Below are positions 13,719-17,235 of a stretch of 17,235 nucleotides of DNA, piece by piece (positions within the stretch are counted from its first letter, which is position 1; each line of letters starts with the position of its first letter). The position numbers were made by a program, and so were the translations under genes. Origin of the DNA: Nostoc cf. edaphicum LEGE 07299 (lineage in GTDB: Bacteria > Cyanobacteriota > Cyanobacteriia > Cyanobacteriales > Nostocaceae); NCBI RefSeq assembly GCF_015207245.1, contig NZ_JADEXF010000002.1, positions 1 to 17,235 of the forward strand, given 5' to 3'. The notes beneath the pieces are model-generated. The model had not been told where the DNA came from, did not search any database, and worked only from the letters and a program-made list of their open reading frames with translations.

Positions 13719-14684
13719 GTGAAAATAGCACTGAGCGTAATTTTGGCGGTGGTTGTGGGATTGTTTCTGGTAATCGAGATCGGACTGCGATCGCTGTTTG
13801 GTTTTGGTAATCCCCTGATTTATATTGGCGATGAGCAGATTGGTTATTTGTTGGCTCCCAACCAGCGTACTTGTCGTTTTGGTAATCGCATTGAAATTAA
13901 TGAATATTCTATGCGAGGTAGTCCGATAAAAAAGATACCTGCACCTTCTGGGCTGCGAATTCTCCTCTTAGGTGATTCTATTGCTAATGGTGGCTGGTGG
14001 ACAGATCAGACTAATACAATATCTAGTTTGATGATGCGTTCTCTACCATTATCCACTAATAGTAATTATCAGGAAGTAGAAGTGCTAAATGCTTCAGCAA
14101 ACTCTTGGGGGCCAAGGAATGAATTAGCTTATTTAGAGAAATTTGGCAATTTTAACGCGCAAGCAGTGGTGTTATTAATTAATACCGATGATTTGTTTGC
14201 AACTCCTCCTACTTCATTACCAGTAGGACGCGATCGCAATTATCCTGATCGTAAACCTCCCCTGGCATTAGTGGAAGTGTGGCAGCGTTATATCGTTAAG
14301 CAAAAGCCAATACCAGAACTGCAAGCCGTGCAAAATGAATCAGGCGATCGCGTGGGGATTAATCTGGAAGCGATCGCTAAAATTCAAGCCTTGACTCGCC
14401 AATCCAACAGCAAATTTCTGCTGGTGATGACTCCTTTACTACGAGAAATTGGTGAACCAGGCCCCCGTGATTACGAAATTAAAGCGCGTCAGCGCTTGAG
14501 TGATTTTACCAAAGCACAGCAAATTAACTATATAGATTTTTTACCGAGTTTCAATTCAACTCCCAACCCGCAAGGTTTGTTTCACGACCACATTCACCTC
14601 AACTTGCAAGGAAATAAATTTGTCAGTGAAGTTATGGAGCGATCGCTTTTAGAAATATTGGGAGATTCCTCACTTCGCCACTAA
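13719..14684 (+). CDS. SGNH/GDSL-family hydrolase, membrane-anchored
   Basis: This is a 321-aa protein with an N-terminal hydrophobic helix (residues 3-22), acting as a signal anchor, so the catalytic domain probably faces the periplasm. Block I is LLLGDSIANGG (82-92) with Ser87 as nucleophile. Block II-like NASANSWGPRNE follows at 124-135, Asn155 is in LLINTDD, and block V is FHDHIHLN (288-295), giving Asp290 and His293 of the triad. These enzymes are esterases, lipases or O-acetyl-polysaccharide esterases; the substrate here is unknown, and bacterial relatives often act on cell-wall or exopolysaccharide acyl groups. The start is GTG at 13719, chosen because it keeps the anchor helix intact and no ATG is nearby; the Shine-Dalgarno is weak. 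Upstream lies the repeat-rich spacer. Downstream it converges on the acyltransferase gene with only 10 bases between stops. Confidence 0.85.
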   Translation: MKIALSVILAVVVGLFLVIEIGLRSLFGFGNPLIYIGDEQIGYLLAPNQRTCRFGNRIEINEYSMRGSPIKKIPAPSGLRILLLGDSIANGGWWTDQTNTISSLMMRSLPLSTNSNYQEVEVLNASANSWGPRNELAYLEKFGNFNAQAVVLLINTDDLFATPPTSLPVGRDRNYPDRKPPLALVEVWQRYIVKQKPIPELQAVQNESGDRVGINLEAIAKIQALTRQSNSKFLLVMTPLLREIGEPGPRDYEIKARQRLSDFTKAQQINYIDFLPSFNSTPNPQGLFHDHIHLNLQGNKFVSEVMERSLLEILGDSSLRH

Positions 14685-14694
14685 TATTCGTGTT

Positions 14695-15609
14695 TTAGCT
14701 AGATTTCTGACTATCTCTAACCAAATTATTTAACTCTTCCTGCATTTGACTTTGAACTATTTCATAACAAGCATTCACATAGTTACGATCTCTAGCTGCA
14801 TCTCGACCATATCTTTCAAAAGTAATTGGATGACAGACGCGAGTGTGAATCTGCACAGGTAGAGGAATATTTGGCAGAGGGCCAATAGACAAGCCCCAAG
14901 GCAAACCTAAGTAAATTGGGAAAACTCCAGGGTCTATTTGATATAACCACGGTAATCCCCACTGATGCAATTGTTTGACGAAATCATAACAATCACATAA
15001 GACTATCAAGCTATCATGAGCGCCTACCGAGATTACAGGAATAATCGGAACTTCTTGTTTTAAAGCCAGCTTGACAAAGCCCTGATGATCGGCAAAATGA
15101 ATTTTATGGCGTTGGCTATGAGGACGAAACATATCATATTGTCCTCCAGGATATACCAGAACGCTAGCACCTCGATCGAAAGCCGCACTAGCCATTTTGG
15201 GATGTGCAACAATTGCTCCGAATTTCTGGGCTAATCCTGCTATTTCTGGACTCACTTTCCAAGCAGAAGGGTGCATTAAACCATACACCAAACGCTCGGT
15301 TCCAAATCTAGAAAACCAATCGTACATCATCATTATTAAATCTGGAGAAGCCATTCCCCCATTGTGAGAGCCAACCAGTAGTACTTTCCCTGTTGTTGGT
15401 ATATGATGCCATCCATCAGTTTTTACTTGAAAGTAATAACGGTAAAACCATTCCCATACAGGCATCAATGATTCAATAAACTGAGCATCTCGCTGTGTTA
15501 ATGAGTGATGAATCTTTTTCGAGAATTCTGATGTTAAAGTATTGTCAGCGCTGACAGAAATTTTCTCTACCTGTTTTGGAAATTCCATAATTATTCGCCC
15601 ATCTTCCAT
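14695..15609 (-). CDS. Lysophospholipid/MGAT-like acyltransferase (PlsC superfamily)
   Basis: This is a 304-aa glycerolipid-type acyltransferase. The acceptor/catalytic block is VGSHNGGMASPDLIMM, with His82 and Asp90. The usual spacing is H-x4-D; here it is H-x7-D, as in the MGAT/DGAT2-like branch (HxGG type). LVYPGGQYDMFRP (151-163) is the second conserved block, and VPIIPVISVGAHDS (187-200) the third. It probably acylates a lysolipid or a glycerol- or alcohol-type acceptor at the membrane surface; the substrate is not predictable. No clear transmembrane helix is seen, though W/Y/F-rich parts (VWEWFYRYYF) may lie on the membrane. The start is ambiguous between ATG 15609, following GTG 15612, and ATG 15588. 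The SAM methyltransferase ends 55 bases upstream on the same strand, so the two may form an operon. Confidence 0.85.
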   Translation of the reverse strand: MEDGRIIMEFPKQVEKISVSADNTLTSEFSKKIHHSLTQRDAQFIESLMPVWEWFYRYYFQVKTDGWHHIPTTGKVLLVGSHNGGMASPDLIMMMYDWFSRFGTERLVYGLMHPSAWKVSPEIAGLAQKFGAIVAHPKMASAAFDRGASVLVYPGGQYDMFRPHSQRHKIHFADHQGFVKLALKQEVPIIPVISVGAHDSLIVLCDCYDFVKQLHQWGLPWLYQIDPGVFPIYLGLPWGLSIGPLPNIPLPVQIHTRVCHPITFERYGRDAARDRNYVNACYEIVQSQMQEELNNLVRDSQKSS

Positions 15610-15664
15610 CACTCTTGCAAGTATCTCTGCAACTGCTCTAAATTTAAATGCACCAAAATTGTCT

Positions 15665-16288
15665 TCACTTTCTCAACAAGATTGATACAAGTCTTGGTGG
15701 TTTATTTTGATCTTCTTCATGCCACCACTCTTGGAAGTCTTCAAGTCGGAAGCCATGAACTTTCGCTGTGTTCAAAAAATCTGATAAATGATGCACAAAT
15801 GCCGGAATTTCAACGTTATCTTGCTGTCTTTGAAAATTAGCTTTTGTTCCTTGATATTGCTTGAATGGATGAAGCTCACAGATGAAAAAGTATCCTCCTT
15901 TGACTAATACACGAGATGCTTCTGAAAATATCAAGCTGAGGTCTTCGATGTGTTCTAGAACAAGATTACAAGTGACTAAATCGGCAGACTCATTATGACA
16001 AGTCCATTGCTTGGTAATGTCTTCGGTAATAAACACTACATTCGCAGACCTGACTTTCTCTTTTGCCTTTTCGATCATCTGTGCTGAAAAATCGATCGCA
16101 CAAACTTTCAGAGCAATTTGTGAAAGTAAAAGCGTATTTTTACCTGTGCCACAGCCAATTTCTACGACTGATTTACACTTCAAACCCATCAAGGTTTCTC
16201 TGGTGACGATTCGATCGAGATCGCGCGTCAGATTTTCGTCAGCATCGTATGTGGCTGACCAATTATCGTATGCTGCTTGAATACTCAT
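15665..16288 (-). CDS. Class I SAM-dependent methyltransferase
   Basis: This is a 207-aa methyltransferase of the methyltransferase-11 type. Motif I is VVEIGCGTGKNT (41-52). Asp66 in VCAIDFSAQMIEKAK should bind the SAM ribose. Post-motif segments are FITEDITKQW and LVTCNLVLEHIEDL, and GGYFFICELHPFKQY follows. The N-terminal AAYDNWSATYDADEN resembles small-molecule methyltransferases of the UbiE/BioC-like class, and its length is within that range. The substrate is unknown, with nothing tying it to quinone, biotin or natural-product synthesis here. It starts at ATG 16288, about 120 bases from the GH13 gene. The acyltransferase follows after 55 bases, a possible but unproven operon. Confidence 0.85.
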   Translation of the reverse strand: MSIQAAYDNWSATYDADENLTRDLDRIVTRETLMGLKCKSVVEIGCGTGKNTLLLSQIALKVCAIDFSAQMIEKAKEKVRSANVVFITEDITKQWTCHNESADLVTCNLVLEHIEDLSLIFSEASRVLVKGGYFFICELHPFKQYQGTKANFQRQQDNVEIPAFVHHLSDFLNTAKVHGFRLEDFQEWWHEEDQNKPPRLVSILLRK

Positions 16289-16410
16289 ATAGCTTCATTT
16301 TACCGAGCAAAGGGTATTATACGTATTCATCATTTCTATTTCACCGGGCGATCGCACTGCTTGCGACAATGTATTTACAATCTTTTGACTCCTACAATCC
16401 ACAGACTACA

Positions 16411-17235
16411 TTACTGTGAATCTGAAACCAATATCTTAGCTGTATAGCTTGGTAAGTCAGTAACTAAACCATCCTCTCCAGATTTCACTTCTTGATTGCT
16501 AACCCAATCTCGCCAATAATCAGCAGTTGGAAAGTCTGAAATTTTATATTGATTGAGATTTTGGTCGGAGAAATTTACCACGACGACGACATGAGAATTA
16601 TGCTCATCCCAACGGGTGTAAGCCAACACTTTCTCAGCTGCATTTTCGTAGAAAAACTTAATATTGTCACTTTGCAAAGCTGGATTTTGTTGGCGTAGAG
16701 CAATCAACTTTTGATAATACTCAAATAAATCATGATTCTGGTCGCTTGACAATAAAGACCAATTAATCTTGCGCGGCTTAGTCACATCTTCGCTTTTTTG
16801 CTGATATTCGCCAAACTCTTCTCCCATCCACAGCATCGGTATACCCATCGCTGTCATTAACAAAGCAGCTGCTAACTTGGCTCGTTCAAATGCAGCTGCG
16901 TCAAAGATGCCACAATTGCCTAATTCTCGTAATACACGTTCGCGATCGTGGGTTGCCAAATAATTAATTACATTAGTTGCGATCGCATAACCCTGCTGTT
17001 TGGGATCTAAAATCTGCTTGAGTTGTTCTAATTCAAATGATTTCCCACAAATATATGGAATTATAAAGTAGCGAAAACTCTCATGCCAACAAGCATCTAA
17101 TGGGCCATCTGGCTTGACTACAGTCTTTGTATCGGGAATGTGTTCAGCAATGTTGTAAAACTGTTTGGGTGCAGCATAGCTTTTCGCTTCCTTAGTCAGC
17201 CAGTTGAGAAATTCAAAGTTAGCCAATTGCCGCAC
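16411..17235 (-). CDS. GH13 alpha-amylase/branching-enzyme-like protein, C-terminal part
   Basis: The gene runs off the right end of the window, so only its C-terminal 274 residues are present and its true start lies outside. Conserved GH13 region III is seen as YNIAEHIPD (27-35 of this fragment), with Glu32 as the likely acid/base. Region IV is NYLATHDRERV (91-101), with Asp97 as the transition-state stabiliser. The nucleophile Asp of region II must be beyond the edge. MLWMGEEFGEYQ (134-145) and PRKINWSLL are typical of branching enzymes and trehalohydrolases, followed by a C-terminal beta domain (VLAYTRWDEHNSHVVVVVNFSD). It acts on alpha-glucans such as glycogen; branching enzyme, TreZ-like and plain amylase activities cannot be told apart here. 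The first residue of the fragment is a GTG codon that is probably internal. Confidence 0.8.
   Translation of the reverse strand: MRQLANFEFLNWLTKEAKSYAAPKQFYNIAEHIPDTKTVVKPDGPLDACWHESFRYFIIPYICGKSFELEQLKQILDPKQQGYAIATNVINYLATHDRERVLRELGNCGIFDAAAFERAKLAAALLMTAMGIPMLWMGEEFGEYQQKSEDVTKPRKINWSLLSSDQNHDLFEYYQKLIALRQQNPALQSDNIKFFYENAAEKVLAYTRWDEHNSHVVVVVNFSDQNLNQYKISDFPTADYWRDWVSNQEVKSGEDGLVTDLPSYTAKILVSDSQ

Noticed and set aside
16011..16280. 89-aa plus-strand frame opposite the methyltransferase
   Set aside because: Antisense to motif I and flanking conserved residues of a clear methyltransferase.

Overview
The window looks like chromosomal DNA of a filamentous, probably heterocystous (Nostocales-type) cyanobacterium. 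The HIP1 octamer GCGATCGC is dense in most genes and spacers. Heptanucleotide short tandem repeats and other intergenic repeats familiar from Nostoc-like genomes are present. Many protein families here are common in cyanobacteria, for example the CbiG-CobJ fusion, DUF547 and the HNGG-type acyltransferase. No rRNA, tRNA, CRISPR array or complete transposase gene was seen.

Left part (1-4527): a repeat at the edge, a four-helix DUF1772-like membrane protein (-), a pirin (-), a rhodanese (+), a family-2 glycosyltransferase of the arsenosugar/rSAM-associated type (+) that overlaps tail-to-tail with a DUF547 protein (-), and a small coiled-coil protein (+) with a clear Shine-Dalgarno. Two hairpins follow the coiled-coil gene, one of them built from two inverted HIP1 sites.

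Middle part (4924-8869): an AT-rich two-gene module, made of a DNA methyltransferase with DPFAGSGTT and TSPPY motifs and a 287-aa putative PD-(D/E)XK-like nuclease. It sits directly upstream of a CbiG-CobJ corrin-ring enzyme. I found no HIP1 site in either module gene, whereas cobJ next door has several. This suggests a laterally acquired restriction-modification-like cassette, and it is the best candidate for a less-described system here.

Right part (8870-17235): a MITE-like inverted repeat, a small secreted Cys-rich protein, and a translationally coupled two-gene operon (-). The first gene of that operon fuses a PlsY-like membrane domain to a rifampin-phosphotransferase/PEP-synthase-like dikinase that lacks the PEP-binding barrel. 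The second is a small cupin. Next come a 46-aa single-helix protein (-), a repeat-rich spacer (7-bp and 52-bp tandem repeats), an SGNH hydrolase (+), a convergent acyltransferase (-) preceded by a SAM methyltransferase (-), and the C-terminal part of a GH13 alpha-glucan enzyme (-) cut by the window end.

Functions are read from motifs and family knowledge. No database search was run.
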